Position numbers and translations under genes: made by a program | The notes under the pieces: model-generated | Seen by the model: the letters and a program-made list of their open reading frames with translations, nothing else | The model's database searches: none | Told to the model about the DNA's origin: nothing | Assembly: GCF_947501385.1 (NCBI RefSeq) | Contig: NZ_CANMVP010000032.1 | Location: forward strand, 1-54,391 | Length of the DNA stretch: 54,391 bases | Source: an uncultured Polaribacter sp. | Lineage (GTDB): Bacteria; Bacteroidota; Bacteroidia; Flavobacteriales; Flavobacteriaceae | Reading direction: 5' to 3' | Shown: piece by piece, positions 16,814 through 26,893 of the stretch | How positions within the stretch are numbered: the first letter of the stretch is position 1 | Layout: every line of letters begins with the position of its first letter

Positions 16814-18007
16814 CTAAATTACTCCCAAATCTTTCCCTACTTTTTTAAATGCAGAAATTGCTTTATCTAAGTGCTCTTTTTCATGAGCAGCAGATAGTTG
16901 TACCCGAATTCTAGCTTTTCCTTTCGGTACTACAGGAAAGAAAAAACCAATTACATAAATACCTTCCTCTAATAATTTATTTGCCATTGTCTGCGAAAGC
17001 TTCGCATCATATAACATCACAGGTACAATTGCTGCATCTGCACCCACCAAATCAAATCCTGCTTTTTCCATTTCAATTCTAAAGTAATTTGTATTCCATT
17101 CTAGTTGATCTCTCAATGAGGCATCATCTGCAATTAAATCGAACACTTTTAATGATGCTCCTACAATTGCTGGCGCTAAAGAGTTTGAAAACAGGTAAGG
17201 TCTAGAACGCTGACGTAATATTTCTATGATCTCTTTTTTGCCTGTGGTATAACCCCCCATTGCACCTCCTAGAGCTTTTCCTAAAGTTCCTGTTACAATG
17301 TCTACTCTATCCATTACATTTTTTAACTCAACCGTTCCACGACCTGTTTTCCCTATAAAGCCTGTAGCATGACATTCATCAACCATTACCAATGCATCGT
17401 ATTTATCAGCTAAATCACAAATTTGATCTAGTTTGGCTACAATTCCATCCATAGAAAAAACACCATCTGTAACTATAATTTTAAATCGATGATTTTGTGT
17501 ATTCGCTTCAATTAGTTGTTCTTCTAGAGAATCCATGTCGTTATTATTATAACGGTAACGACCCGATTTGCACAAACGAACGCCGTCTATAATAGAAGCA
17601 TGATTTAAACTGTCTGAAATAATGGCATCTTCTTTTGTTAATAATGGTTCAAAAACGCCACCATTTGCATCAAAACAAGCAGCATATAAAATAGTATCTT
17701 CTGTTGTGTAGAATTCTGCAATTTTTTCTTCCAATTGTTTGTGGATATCTTGAGTTCCACAAATAAATCTTACGGAAGACATTCCGAAACCATGCGAATC
17801 TAATGTATCTTTTGCTGCTTGAATTACTTCTGGATGATTTGACAATCCTAAATAATTATTCGAACAAAAATTGATCACTTCTTCACCTCTAGAAATTTTA
17901 ATAATTGCATCTTGAGAAGAAGTAATTATTCTTTCAGATTTATACAAACCTGCGTCCTTTATTTCCTGAAGCTCTTTCTTTAAAGTATCTTTAATTTTAC
18001 CGTACAT
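16814..18007 (-). CDS. kbl: Glycine C-acetyltransferase (2-amino-3-ketobutyrate CoA ligase)
   Basis: PLP enzyme that splits 2-amino-3-ketobutyrate with CoA into glycine and acetyl-CoA, the second step of threonine catabolism. The 397 residues match the family length. Visible are NFCSNNYLGLSNHP, the NHAS histidine (136), the VDECHATG motif (Asp210, His213) and the PLP lysine Lys244 in GTLGKALGG. It is six bases downstream of the threonine dehydrogenase gene, which identifies it over other alpha-oxoamine synthases such as BioF or serine palmitoyltransferase. Cytoplasmic. Part of the tdh-kbl operon on the minus strand. Confidence 0.95.
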   Translation of the reverse strand: MYGKIKDTLKKELQEIKDAGLYKSERIITSSQDAIIKISRGEEVINFCSNNYLGLSNHPEVIQAAKDTLDSHGFGMSSVRFICGTQDIHKQLEEKIAEFYTTEDTILYAACFDANGGVFEPLLTKEDAIISDSLNHASIIDGVRLCKSGRYRYNNNDMDSLEEQLIEANTQNHRFKIIVTDGVFSMDGIVAKLDQICDLADKYDALVMVDECHATGFIGKTGRGTVELKNVMDRVDIVTGTLGKALGGAMGGYTTGKKEIIEILRQRSRPYLFSNSLAPAIVGASLKVFDLIADDASLRDQLEWNTNYFRIEMEKAGFDLVGADAAIVPVMLYDAKLSQTMANKLLEEGIYVIGFFFPVVPKGKARIRVQLSAAHEKEHLDKAISAFKKVGKDLGVI

Positions 18008-18013
18008 ATTTAT

Positions 18014-18964
18014 TTAAATTGTAGCTAATTTATACTGTTCTTCTAATTTTTGAATCATTATTTTAGACATGGTATCTAAATTGAAAACAGGTTTCCAACC
18101 CCAATCTTTTCTTGCATCTATATCGTTGATACTTTGTGGCCATGAACTTGCTATTTCTTGTCTAAAATCAGGATTATAACTTATTTCAAAATTCGGATAT
18201 ATCTTTTTTATTGCCTCAAAAATTTCTCTTGGATTAAAACTCATTCCTGCTAGATTGTATGAAGTTCTTACAGATATGTTCTCTTTTGGAGCATCCATTA
18301 ACTCTAAGGTAGCTCTAATTGCATCATCCATAAAAATCATTGGTAAGGTTGTAGATGCTTCTAAAAAGCAGTTGAACACCTTTTTTTTAACCGCACTATG
18401 ATAAATATTTACAGCATAATCTGTTGTACCACCTCCAGGTAAGGATTGGTATCCTATAACTCCAGGATATCTTAAAGACCTTACATCTAAACCATATTTT
18501 TCATAATAATAATTTCCCCAAATTTCTCCTGTACTTTTACTAATTCCATATACTGTAGCTGGAGTCAAGTTCGGATTTTGTGGTGTATTTATATGTTCTA
18601 TTTCATTACCAAAAACAGCAATTGAACTTGGATAAAACACCTTAATTATTCCGTGTAATCTTGAAATTTCTAAAACATTGAAAAAAGATTTCATATTAAT
18701 ATTCCAAGTTCTTAATGGGTTTTCCTCTCCTTTTGCAGATAGAATTGCAGCTAAATGATAAATTTCGGTAATTTCATTATTAATAACTATTTCTTCGATT
18801 GAACTGTAATCTGTGGCATCCAACTTTTCGAAATGACCTATAAAATTGGGATTATCAAGCAGATCTGAAGCAATTATATTATGTACTCCATATTTTTCTT
18901 GTAGTGTTTTGGTTAGTACAGATCCTAATTGACCTCTCGCACCAGTAACTAAAATTTTAATCAT
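18014..18964 (-). CDS. tdh: L-threonine 3-dehydrogenase, short-chain (SDR) type
   Basis: NAD-dependent oxidation of L-threonine to 2-amino-3-ketobutyrate. The 316 residues form an extended SDR with the Rossmann motif GARGQLG (8-14), ASDL for cofactor binding and the catalytic YGISK (Tyr139, Lys143). This epimerase-like form, distinct from the zinc-dependent E. coli Tdh, is the one known from Flavobacterium frigidimaris. The kbl gene six bases downstream supports the assignment. By sequence alone it could be taken for a UDP-glucose 4-epimerase-like protein; the neighbour decides it. Confidence 0.93.
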   Translation of the reverse strand: MIKILVTGARGQLGSVLTKTLQEKYGVHNIIASDLLDNPNFIGHFEKLDATDYSSIEEIVINNEITEIYHLAAILSAKGEENPLRTWNINMKSFFNVLEISRLHGIIKVFYPSSIAVFGNEIEHINTPQNPNLTPATVYGISKSTGEIWGNYYYEKYGLDVRSLRYPGVIGYQSLPGGGTTDYAVNIYHSAVKKKVFNCFLEASTTLPMIFMDDAIRATLELMDAPKENISVRTSYNLAGMSFNPREIFEAIKKIYPNFEISYNPDFRQEIASSWPQSINDIDARKDWGWKPVFNLDTMSKIMIQKLEEQYKLATI

Positions 18965-19269
18965 AACTATATTCTTTTAATGATATTATTTATTTTTCTT
19001 GACAAATCTGTTTTCTACTTTAGTAAAAAATAGATATTTTATTCATATAGATGGTGTAGTATTCTGTTTTTCTTAAATAGTTTAAAATGTAATTTATTTC
19101 ACTTTTACTAGAAAGAATTAAAGTGACTTGAAACTTAAACAAAGCCTACGGTATTTATTTTTTTAAGAGTGTAATCGTATATAGTTAGTCCGTAAAAAAA
19201 ATATAGAAAAAGCCGTTTCAAATAGTTTTGAGACGACTTTATAAACCAAACTAATTCAAATAATTATGG
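18965..19269. other. Gene-free stretch upstream of tdh, holding the terminator of the glycan operon
   Basis: AT-rich, no gene. The right half contains the terminator of the minus-strand operon ending at 19270; the left half presumably holds the tdh promoter, but no clear box could be defined. Confidence 0.6.
19206..19237 (-). terminator. Terminator of the GH109-SusCD operon
   Basis: On the minus strand GTCGTCTCAAA pairs with TTTGAAACGGC around a four-base loop (one mismatch, one wobble), followed by TTTTTC. It lies about 30 bases after the stop of the last operon gene. Confidence 0.8.
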
Positions 19270-21108
19270 TTAGTATATGTATGCTTTTACTTCCGCTAAA
19301 GCAGCATTTTCAGTTCCATCATGAGAAGCTTTTGCAATAATTTTAAAATATCTAAAAGTTTTAGCTGCAGAGAAATCTACATTTTGTGCAGATTTAGACT
19401 TTTCTAACGTAAAACTACCTAAAGAAGTCCAAGTATTTTTGTCTGAACTTGTTTCAATTTCTATCGTTTTAATAGTTCTAGACAAACTTTGTCTTTGGTA
19501 AAACTGTAAACCTTCAACTTTTACTTCTGCGCCCATATTAACAACAATGGTATGTGGTGCTGTTGCTGTGCAACCTGCACTCCAGCAAGAATGCCAGTAA
19601 GTTTCTAGATTATCATCTAAAATATCTGCGGCTCTCCCAGTTGAACCTTCTCCACCTTTATCTTCTTGTGTACTATAGCTTTCTATAGACCAAGTAGATC
19701 TATTTAAAAGAGTAACAACTTTTGTTGGTCCAGGTAATGTAGGTTTTGGTAATTTAGAAAAATCAATATTTGGAGCAGTACCAGAAGCTGTTCTAGAAAA
19801 TGAGGTGTTTGGTGTTACATTATTATCAAAAAAGCCACAATTTTTTAAATAGAATGAATTTCCTTCTGATCCACCAGCATAATCAAATCGATCTCCATTA
19901 GCTGCAGTTGCATCTGCTGTAAATTTTCCTTCCTTCATTTCTACCCAGTTACTTTCAGTTGTATATGCCCATTGATTTCCATAATTTACTTTTCTAGTCT
20001 CGTTACCTGTACTTGGATTAAAGTTTTCTAAAAATGAATGTGCTCTTTTTATATAAGTAATTGTTTTTGGTCTTCTTAAGCTTGCAATCAATTCCCATTC
20101 TCCAATTTCTGGGTCGAAAAAATATCCTGTATAATCTGTTGAACCCGTTACAGAAGAAGGTTCTCCTTTTAATAAAAATTTATAGGTAGTTCCTGCTTTC
20201 CAGTTAGCATTTTTAAAACTCTGAATTCCGGAACCTTCATTTCCAAAATCTTGAACGGTTACTCCTTTTCCATTTCCTAAATTTGTTACTTTATAATCTT
20301 CTGGAATTTGAGTAGGATCATCTGTCTCAAATGCACTCCATATAGAAAATAGTACACGTCTTTCTGTACTAGAATTTACCTGCATTCCAAAATATCCATT
20401 AGAATGTCCATTCGTCATAAAGAAAGTCCCTAATTTATCTTGTCCTGGAGCCACAGTAACTTCATTATAAAACCATTGTACATCTCTGGCTTCTGGTTGC
20501 TTATAACTCATATGTACAGATGGACCTCTTCTACCAAAATGATCGTTACTTTGGGGCACAAAATTTAAAGTTGTAGCAACTGCTGTCCCTCCAAAAAGAA
20601 TTTCATTTAGATCTCCTATATAATTATCTGCTTTTTCTTTTCCTTGAATTTCAATCTTTACATACCCTTCAGTAACATCAAAAGTGCCAACATCTACAAC
20701 TTCGTAATTTGTGTTTTTTATATCAATTGTTTTTGTGATTCCACCAATGGTTACATTAATTTTAGAAGAACCATCTGGTGATTTCATTTTTAAACCAACA
20801 TTTAATTTACCACTACCAGTTCTTACAAATGTGTTAATTACATCATCCAAAGATTGCCAGTTATGGATACCATCTTTAGAAATAACATCTTTGTCTTTAG
20901 CTATATTTCCTACCACCCAACTATTTGACCCAATAGGAACCGTTTTAGTGAGAGTTAATTTTTCAGAAGGATCTGGTTCTTCTCCTATTGGATCTTCATT
21001 AACTCCGCTTCTGCTAGAACAAGAACAGTGGTAAAATACTGTGTGTAATAGAAATATTACTATAAAAAAACTTTTAGTAATTTTAAATTTATTTGCTTTT
21101 TTTCTCAT
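19270..21108 (-). CDS. DUF5077-DUF3472-F5/8 type C lipoprotein
   Basis: A 612-residue surface or periplasmic lipoprotein. A hydrophobic signal ends in a cysteine-containing stretch (YHCSCSS; lipidation at Cys28 or Cys30). Residues about 50-170 look like DUF5077, about 180-450 like DUF3472 (FVPQSNDHFGRRGPSVHMSY; WFYNEVTV), and about 470-612 form an F5/8 type C (discoidin-like, CBM32-type) domain with TYWHSCWSAGCTA and the ending AALAEVKAYIY. DUF3472 proteins are common in glycan-utilisation loci, but no reaction is established. It is the last gene of the operon, 12 bases after the VCBS gene. The same F5/8C variant occurs at 24571 and at the end of the peptidase at 37827. Confidence 0.85.
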   Translation of the reverse strand: MRKKANKFKITKSFFIVIFLLHTVFYHCSCSSRSGVNEDPIGEEPDPSEKLTLTKTVPIGSNSWVVGNIAKDKDVISKDGIHNWQSLDDVINTFVRTGSGKLNVGLKMKSPDGSSKINVTIGGITKTIDIKNTNYEVVDVGTFDVTEGYVKIEIQGKEKADNYIGDLNEILFGGTAVATTLNFVPQSNDHFGRRGPSVHMSYKQPEARDVQWFYNEVTVAPGQDKLGTFFMTNGHSNGYFGMQVNSSTERRVLFSIWSAFETDDPTQIPEDYKVTNLGNGKGVTVQDFGNEGSGIQSFKNANWKAGTTYKFLLKGEPSSVTGSTDYTGYFFDPEIGEWELIASLRRPKTITYIKRAHSFLENFNPSTGNETRKVNYGNQWAYTTESNWVEMKEGKFTADATAANGDRFDYAGGSEGNSFYLKNCGFFDNNVTPNTSFSRTASGTAPNIDFSKLPKPTLPGPTKVVTLLNRSTWSIESYSTQEDKGGEGSTGRAADILDDNLETYWHSCWSAGCTATAPHTIVVNMGAEVKVEGLQFYQRQSLSRTIKTIEIETSSDKNTWTSLGSFTLEKSKSAQNVDFSAAKTFRYFKIIAKASHDGTENAALAEVKAYIY

Positions 21109-21120
21109 AATGAATCAGAA

Positions 21121-24100
21121 TTAATTTTTTTTATAAATTTGATGTTTATCGTTATTATTTACTATTAAAATATTTGTGTTTTCTCTATTTTTAAGAAGTC
21201 TTAATTTACGAGCGTCCTTATCTGCATAAAAACCTGTTGAAATATTTTTTTTGTAAGTAAACTTTCCTTTTTCTTTACCTTTTAAAGATACACCAATACC
21301 TGCATCAGCTCTTGTTGTTTCTATTTCTGATAGATAATTATTACCAACCAATAATAAATCTTTAATTTTATCATTATCGAAATCGTAATAAAGAATATCA
21401 TTTACTGGTGCTCTTTGAACTTCTATTGGAAATGCTAAAAATTGAAATTCATTTTTACCATTATTAATAAAAATTCCAGACCGAAATTCATTTACTTCAT
21501 AGTGTAAAGATGATATGATGCCAGTACCTAAAATGCCTTCTAAATCTGAATTTGCAAATTCGTTATAGGTTTTTATCTTATCTTTTAACATAGGTATTTG
21601 TTGCGAAGTACAAGATTTACCTCTCACAGGAACCTGCTTTGAATTGTAGTATTTTGCTAATATAATATCCTCTACACCATTATTATCAAAATCTTTGGTG
21701 TATATATGGAATGGTTCTTCTTTTGAGGCAGAATGTTTGTAATTCAGTCCTAAATTTCCAGCGATAATATCTTTGTCTCCATCGCCGTCTATGTCTTCTA
21801 CTAAAATGGAGTTCCACCAGCCTTTTTCTGAAGATAAACCAGTATATGCTTTATTTTTAGTTAGTTTTCCATCGTTGTTTATAAAAACTTCAACTCCCAT
21901 CCATTCTCCTGTAACTACTAAATCGTCATCCGAATCATTATCTATATCTACCCATTGTGCATCTGTAACCATACCAATAGTTTCAGCTTCTGGAGCTATT
22001 GAAGCTATTTTATTCTCAAATACACCATTGGTATTTACCAATAAATAGTTTTTAGGCGAATAAGGATATTTTCCAGGAATAACTCTACTTCCTATAAATA
22101 AATCGAGGTCATTATCGTTATCAAAATCTGATGCGATTACAACTGAACCTGCTGAATTTATCAACGGTAATTTAGAAGTTGTTCTTCTAAAATTATTTCC
22201 ATTATTAATATACAAACGATCTTGTAATAATACAGAATTTTCTGAAAACTCATAACTTCCACTGACTACATACAAATCTTTGTCACCATCATTATCTGCA
22301 TCAAAAAAACAAGCGGCAATATCTTCATAATTTTTATCTTTTTCAAAATCAGCTATGATTAATTCTTTAAACGTGCCATTTTTCGTAGCCATTAGAATTT
22401 TTCCTGATTGTTGATGTGCTCCTCCAATAAAAACATCTTCTAAACAATCATTATTTAAATCAGCAGTAGCAACTGCTGGTCCTGTTTGAGATAATTTATG
22501 CGGTAATAAAAGTTGTTTATCAAAATCTTTAAAAGGGATTTCTTTATGAGAAAAATTAAATTCTTCCTCTTTAAAAATTGCATTCTCTATAACTTTTGTT
22601 TCTACCCTTCCTGGTTTTTTGGCATTTTTATAATCTATTATAATGGTTTTATTTGTTTTAGTTGCTTCTAACAACTCTTTTTTACCATCAACCCAAATAA
22701 TTTCTATTTTATCAAGTTCTTTTTGATTTCCTAAACCAAAATTTAAAGTATTTGACATAGAAGATAAATAGCCTCTTGCATTTGTAAGTTCTCTTATTAA
22801 TATTTCTCCATCATTTTGATGAACTCTTACTTTTGTTCCGACTCCGAATTTATTTGTAGGCGGTCCAATAAATTTAAATTGTAAAAAATGATTATCACTT
22901 ATTTCTCGTGCATTGTTTCTTAATAAGGTAGCATTTTCATCTAAATTATTGGTAACAATGTCTAAATCTCCATCATTATCTAAATCTACATAGACAGCTC
23001 CATTTGAAAATGTTGGTTTTTCATTTGCCCAATCTTTCGATTTGTTTTCAAATTGTGTATTCCCATTATTTCTAAAGAGATAGTTGGTTAGTTTTTGCTG
23101 TGGTAGTTTTTGTGTAAACCCATAAAAATCTTTTTCTTTTAGATTTGCTTTGTTTTTGTTGATATATGCATCGATTTCAATATTTGCATCTCTATCTACA
23201 ACATCTCTATACACACCATTGGTTACATACAAATCATTATAACCATCTAAATCGAAATCTGCAATCAATGTAGCCCAACTCCAATCTGTTTTTGCAACAC
23301 CAGCTAATTGAGCGATTTCGCTAAAAGTACCATTCCCATTATTTAATTGCATGGTGTTGTGCATATATTGATGATGATAACCATTGTTAACCATTGCATT
23401 AAAACGATCTATAGACATCATAGACATTGTTGTTTTAGAGCGGATATAATCTTCTGGACTCATATCTGCAACCATTAAATCTAACAATCCATCATTATTG
23501 ATATCTGCAAAATCTGATCCCATACTGTAGTAAGAGATATGCTTAAAAAGGATTTCTTTTTTATCGGTAAAAGTTCCGTCTCCATTATTTACATAAACGA
23601 AATCTGGCATAATAAAATCGTTACTCACATAAATATCTGGCCAACCATCATCGTTTAAATCACCCACTTGTGCATGTAATCCAAATCCCAAATCTGGAAT
23701 GATACCAGCAATTTCAGAAACATCTTCAAATATCCCATTTCCATTATTTCTATAAAGCTTATCAGCACTTTTTGATGCTTTAATTTTTGCTTTTTGCTTT
23801 TGAATTTTGTTTAAATCTAAAAGCGCTCCAGATAAATTAAAATCTGAAGGAGCATTTGTAATATATACGTCTAAATCGCCATCTTTATCATAATCAAAAA
23901 AGGTAGATGAAATAGACCTATTTGTATCGTCTAATCCATATTCAGAAGCTTTTTCTGTAAAAGTTAAATCTCCATTGTTTATATAAAGCATGTTTGCCAA
24001 ACGTTCATCACCTTTATACCATCCTGCTCTGTTGATATAAATATCTAAAAAACCATCATTGTTTACATCTGCTACAGAAACACCAACATCAAAGCCTACC

Positions 24101-24429
24101 CTTTTTTCGATTCCTGCTTTTACTGTGATGTCCTCAAATTCAAAATTCCCCTTATTTAAAAAGAGCTTATTATGATATATGTTTGAGGTAAAGAAAAGGT
24201 CTTGTAAACCATCATTATTAAAATCTGCTGCAGCGACACCACCTCCTATATACATATATTGATATTTATAGTAATGAAGTTTTTCTGATTCTAATATTTT
24301 ATTTTGAAACGTTACCCCAGATATGCTTGCAGGAATATTTGTAAATAGCTTATCTGCTTTTAAATTATCAATTTCATTCTTACATGATAATAAAAAAATA
24401 AATACTCCGTATAAGAGATACTTTTGCAT
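21121..24429 (-). CDS. VCBS/FG-GAP repeat lipoprotein with ASPIC/UnbV domain (CRTAC1-like)
   Basis: The 1102 residues begin with a lipoprotein signal (IFLLSC, Cys16). Many FG-GAP/VCBS units follow, each with a calcium-binding-type DxNxDGxxD loop (for example DFNNDGLQD, DVNNDGFLD, DYDKDGDLD), predicting two beta-propellers. An ASPIC/UnbV domain (about 540-610; GVGTKVRVHQNDG) separates them. Such proteins are regular partners of SusC/SusD pairs in Bacteroidota and are thought to act at the cell surface, probably in binding glycans or glycoproteins; the exact role is not known. It lies 141 bases after the small F5/8C gene, with a strong stem-loop in the gap. Confidence 0.9.
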   Translation of the reverse strand: MQKYLLYGVFIFLLSCKNEIDNLKADKLFTNIPASISGVTFQNKILESEKLHYYKYQYMYIGGGVAAADFNNDGLQDLFFTSNIYHNKLFLNKGNFEFEDITVKAGIEKRVGFDVGVSVADVNNDGFLDIYINRAGWYKGDERLANMLYINNGDLTFTEKASEYGLDDTNRSISSTFFDYDKDGDLDVYITNAPSDFNLSGALLDLNKIQKQKAKIKASKSADKLYRNNGNGIFEDVSEIAGIIPDLGFGLHAQVGDLNDDGWPDIYVSNDFIMPDFVYVNNGDGTFTDKKEILFKHISYYSMGSDFADINNDGLLDLMVADMSPEDYIRSKTTMSMMSIDRFNAMVNNGYHHQYMHNTMQLNNGNGTFSEIAQLAGVAKTDWSWATLIADFDLDGYNDLYVTNGVYRDVVDRDANIEIDAYINKNKANLKEKDFYGFTQKLPQQKLTNYLFRNNGNTQFENKSKDWANEKPTFSNGAVYVDLDNDGDLDIVTNNLDENATLLRNNAREISDNHFLQFKFIGPPTNKFGVGTKVRVHQNDGEILIRELTNARGYLSSMSNTLNFGLGNQKELDKIEIIWVDGKKELLEATKTNKTIIIDYKNAKKPGRVETKVIENAIFKEEEFNFSHKEIPFKDFDKQLLLPHKLSQTGPAVATADLNNDCLEDVFIGGAHQQSGKILMATKNGTFKELIIADFEKDKNYEDIAACFFDADNDGDKDLYVVSGSYEFSENSVLLQDRLYINNGNNFRRTTSKLPLINSAGSVVIASDFDNDNDLDLFIGSRVIPGKYPYSPKNYLLVNTNGVFENKIASIAPEAETIGMVTDAQWVDIDNDSDDDLVVTGEWMGVEVFINNDGKLTKNKAYTGLSSEKGWWNSILVEDIDGDGDKDIIAGNLGLNYKHSASKEEPFHIYTKDFDNNGVEDIILAKYYNSKQVPVRGKSCTSQQIPMLKDKIKTYNEFANSDLEGILGTGIISSLHYEVNEFRSGIFINNGKNEFQFLAFPIEVQRAPVNDILYYDFDNDKIKDLLLVGNNYLSEIETTRADAGIGVSLKGKEKGKFTYKKNISTGFYADKDARKLRLLKNRENTNILIVNNNDKHQIYKKN

Positions 24430-24512
24430 TTGTATGTATTGCTAATATAAAATTGTTGTTAATCTAAAGAGGTAATGTTTCTAGCTAAAGCTGAAATGGG
24501 TGTTCTATATAT

Positions 24513-24562
24513 TGTAATACAAACCCAAAATAAAACAATATCTATTTGGGGTTTATATTACA
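24513..24562 (-). promoter_or_regulatory. Strong 20-bp intercistronic stem-loop
   Basis: Between the small F5/8C gene and the VCBS gene, arms 24513-24532 and 24543-24562 pair over 20 positions (18 Watson-Crick matches) around a 10-base loop. The minus-strand transcript continues ATATATAGAAC with no T-run, so it is not a standard terminator. It could stabilise the 3' end of the susCD part of the message or attenuate downstream expression. Confidence 0.75.
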
Positions 24563-24570
24563 TTTTGTTT

Positions 24571-25155
24571 TTATAAATAAGGAGCTATTTCTGCCAATGC
24601 AGCATTATTTGTTCCATCATATACTTTAACAACATTCACTCTAAAATAGCGCGCCTTTACAACTTCTTCTAATGGTTTATCTTGTGCCTCTGCATTTTCA
24701 GTTCTCTCCAAGGTAAATTCACCTAAAGAAGTCCAGCTTGAATTATCCTCACTAATATCAATAGACAAAATCTCAATATTTCTAGAAAACGATTTTCTTT
24801 GTACAAAATTAAATCCGCTAATATCTCGAGATTCTAACATATCAATCACAAAAGAATGAGGAGGCACTGCTGTACAACCATTCCAGCAGGTATGCCAAAA
24901 TGTATCTGGGTCTCCATCTATAGTATTAAATACTCTACCATTACCAGCTCCTTCTCCATCGTTGTCTTCCTGACTTGTAAAATCCACCACTGTCCAACCA
25001 GCCGTATTTAAAGGTACTGGTGGTAATTTAAGATCTGTATCTGTTATAAGTATTTGGTCAGGCTCGCATGACTGAATTCCAAACAAAGTTACTATTACAA
25101 TGAAAGAAACAATTGCCAGTGTTATTTTTTTTCTAATTATTAAGGATTTTTTCAT
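24571..25155 (-). CDS. Small F5/8 type C (discoidin-like) lipoprotein
   Basis: The 194 residues carry a lipoprotein signal (FGIQSC, Cys30), a short linker and a single F5/8 type C domain (about 52-194) with WTVVDFTSQEDNDGEG, TFWHTCWNGCTA, PHSFVIDM and the end AALAEIAPYL. The domain is probably a surface carbohydrate-binding module; its paired Cys residues in the CWxGC segment are shared with the modules at 19270 and 37827. Its position right after susD is where surface glycan-binding proteins of these loci are usually encoded, so it is a good candidate for that role. It is 56 bases downstream of susD. Confidence 0.88.
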   Translation of the reverse strand: MKKSLIIRKKITLAIVSFIVIVTLFGIQSCEPDQILITDTDLKLPPVPLNTAGWTVVDFTSQEDNDGEGAGNGRVFNTIDGDPDTFWHTCWNGCTAVPPHSFVIDMLESRDISGFNFVQRKSFSRNIEILSIDISEDNSSWTSLGEFTLERTENAEAQDKPLEEVVKARYFRVNVVKVYDGTNNAALAEIAPYL

Positions 25156-25211
25156 ATTATTTTGATTTAGTTTTTCGTAGGAAAATTAGTAGTCTTCTAA
25201 AATTTTATAGG

Positions 25212-26876
25212 TTAATCGTTTTGTATTAAAGAAGGTTGTAATAATATTTGTTGTTCTGGAATAAACTCTATAATAACCTTTGATGTATGCTCAATTTCAA
25301 AGAACGGATTCGAATTGTTAAGATGCGTACCTGGATATCTCCTATCCATAGTTCTTTCATTTCTATATACGTCAAATTTTCGATGCCCTTCAAAAGCCAA
25401 TTCCAACCTACGCTCGTCCAACACCACATCCAACACAGTTTTACCAACTGGAAGTGAAGTTGAACTATACTCAGGCACATTTGCTCTGGCTCTTAATCTA
25501 TTGATGTTATCTAAAGCCAACTGATCAGCTCCTTGTTTAGCTAAAGCTTCGGCTTTATTTAAATACATCTCTGCCAAACGAGATACTGTTGGAGACCATA
25601 AATGTAAATCATTCTCTTGCTGAGAGGCTTTTAAAATAAAAAACTTAGGATGTCCATTCCTTTTGTCTATGTCAAAATCGAAAGTTACATCTTGCCTTCC
25701 ATTTGGTCCGTTAAAATAGTAGATTGTTCTCCCATTAACATCTTCAGATTGTAGCGCATAATTACTTCCATCATAATCAAAAGTTATAGCTCCTCCACTA
25801 TCTGTGGTTCTAGCAAATTCATATGCATACCCATCTTGATCGCTACCATCTACCCAATAGATTGCTGGTATTCTTTGTCCATTATCGTCCTCTAAATATT
25901 GTGGCTCTATAAAGCTTCCTCTTAAATCTCCTTGATCTTTATTTAATAATTCAAGATATGTTTGAGACGCATACATTTCACCCCAACCAACACCATCAAT
26001 GGTAGCATAAAAAGATCCTATGGTAAACCAATCTTCTGTTCCAGGGATATCAATATCTTTAGTCAACGTAACTGAAAATATAGCTTCATCATTTTCTGCA
26101 GGAGCTAAGGTATTCATAACAGAAAATTGACCACTTGGCAATAAAGAGTATTGACCTGAATTAATTACTTTATCAGCATATTCGATAGCCTTGGCATTGT
26201 CGCCCATATATAAATATACTCTCGACAATAAAGCTTGTGCCGCCTCCTTAGAAGCAAACGATGGGCCTTTATTTTCATTCATCAATTCTTCTGCTTTCAA
26301 CAAATCTGCAAGCACTTGATCATAGACCTCACCAACAGTATTTCTATCTGGTATATCATCTAAATCTGTTGTTAATTTCAAGGGAATTGATAAATTGGAA
26401 GTTCCTTGGTTATAAGGTCTTCCAAAAACATTGCCCATTTGAAAATATACTAGTCCACGTATATAGTAGTTTTCCCCTAATACTTGGTTAGCTTCATCTG
26501 TACCTTCTTCTAATAATTCTAACACTGTATTGGCACCAATAACAGCTTTATAAGAATTTCTCCAAAACCGATCATTTCTACTATTATTAGGTACTCTTTG
26601 ATAGTTGTAAAAAAAGTATAATGGATCGGTTGTTCCACCGCTAATCATTACGTTGTCTCCTGAATATTCAGACATCCTATGTAGGTCATCAGACCATCCA
26701 TCATAACCTTTATCACCTTTTAAAAACAAATAGTTTCCTAATGTGGCAGCTTGTGCGGCGCCAGGGTCTGCAAACAAATCTTCGGCTGCAACCTCAGTAA
26801 AAGGTCCTCTATCCAAATCACATGAGATTGCCATCAAAGTGATGAATAATAATATTGAATATTTTAATTTTTTCAT
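25212..26876 (-). CDS. SusD/RagB-family outer-membrane nutrient-binding lipoprotein
   Basis: The 554 residues start with a lipoprotein signal (LMAISC, Cys19). The N-terminal SusD-like domain (GNYLFLKGDKGYDGWSDDLHRM, RNSYKAVIGANTVLELL) and the tetratricopeptide-type helices (AAQALLSRVYLYMGDNAKAI) are followed by the C-terminal RagB region (SRLAEMYLNKAEALAKQG; LDERRLELAFEGHRKFDVYR). It forms the lid of the SusC channel and binds the substrate on the cell surface. Located 17 bases after susC. Confidence 0.97.
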   Translation of the reverse strand: MKKLKYSILLFITLMAISCDLDRGPFTEVAAEDLFADPGAAQAATLGNYLFLKGDKGYDGWSDDLHRMSEYSGDNVMISGGTTDPLYFFYNYQRVPNNSRNDRFWRNSYKAVIGANTVLELLEEGTDEANQVLGENYYIRGLVYFQMGNVFGRPYNQGTSNLSIPLKLTTDLDDIPDRNTVGEVYDQVLADLLKAEELMNENKGPSFASKEAAQALLSRVYLYMGDNAKAIEYADKVINSGQYSLLPSGQFSVMNTLAPAENDEAIFSVTLTKDIDIPGTEDWFTIGSFYATIDGVGWGEMYASQTYLELLNKDQGDLRGSFIEPQYLEDDNGQRIPAIYWVDGSDQDGYAYEFARTTDSGGAITFDYDGSNYALQSEDVNGRTIYYFNGPNGRQDVTFDFDIDKRNGHPKFFILKASQQENDLHLWSPTVSRLAEMYLNKAEALAKQGADQLALDNINRLRARANVPEYSSTSLPVGKTVLDVVLDERRLELAFEGHRKFDVYRNERTMDRRYPGTHLNNSNPFFEIEHTSKVIIEFIPEQQILLQPSLIQND

Positions 26877-26893
26877 AATTATATTATTTTTAT

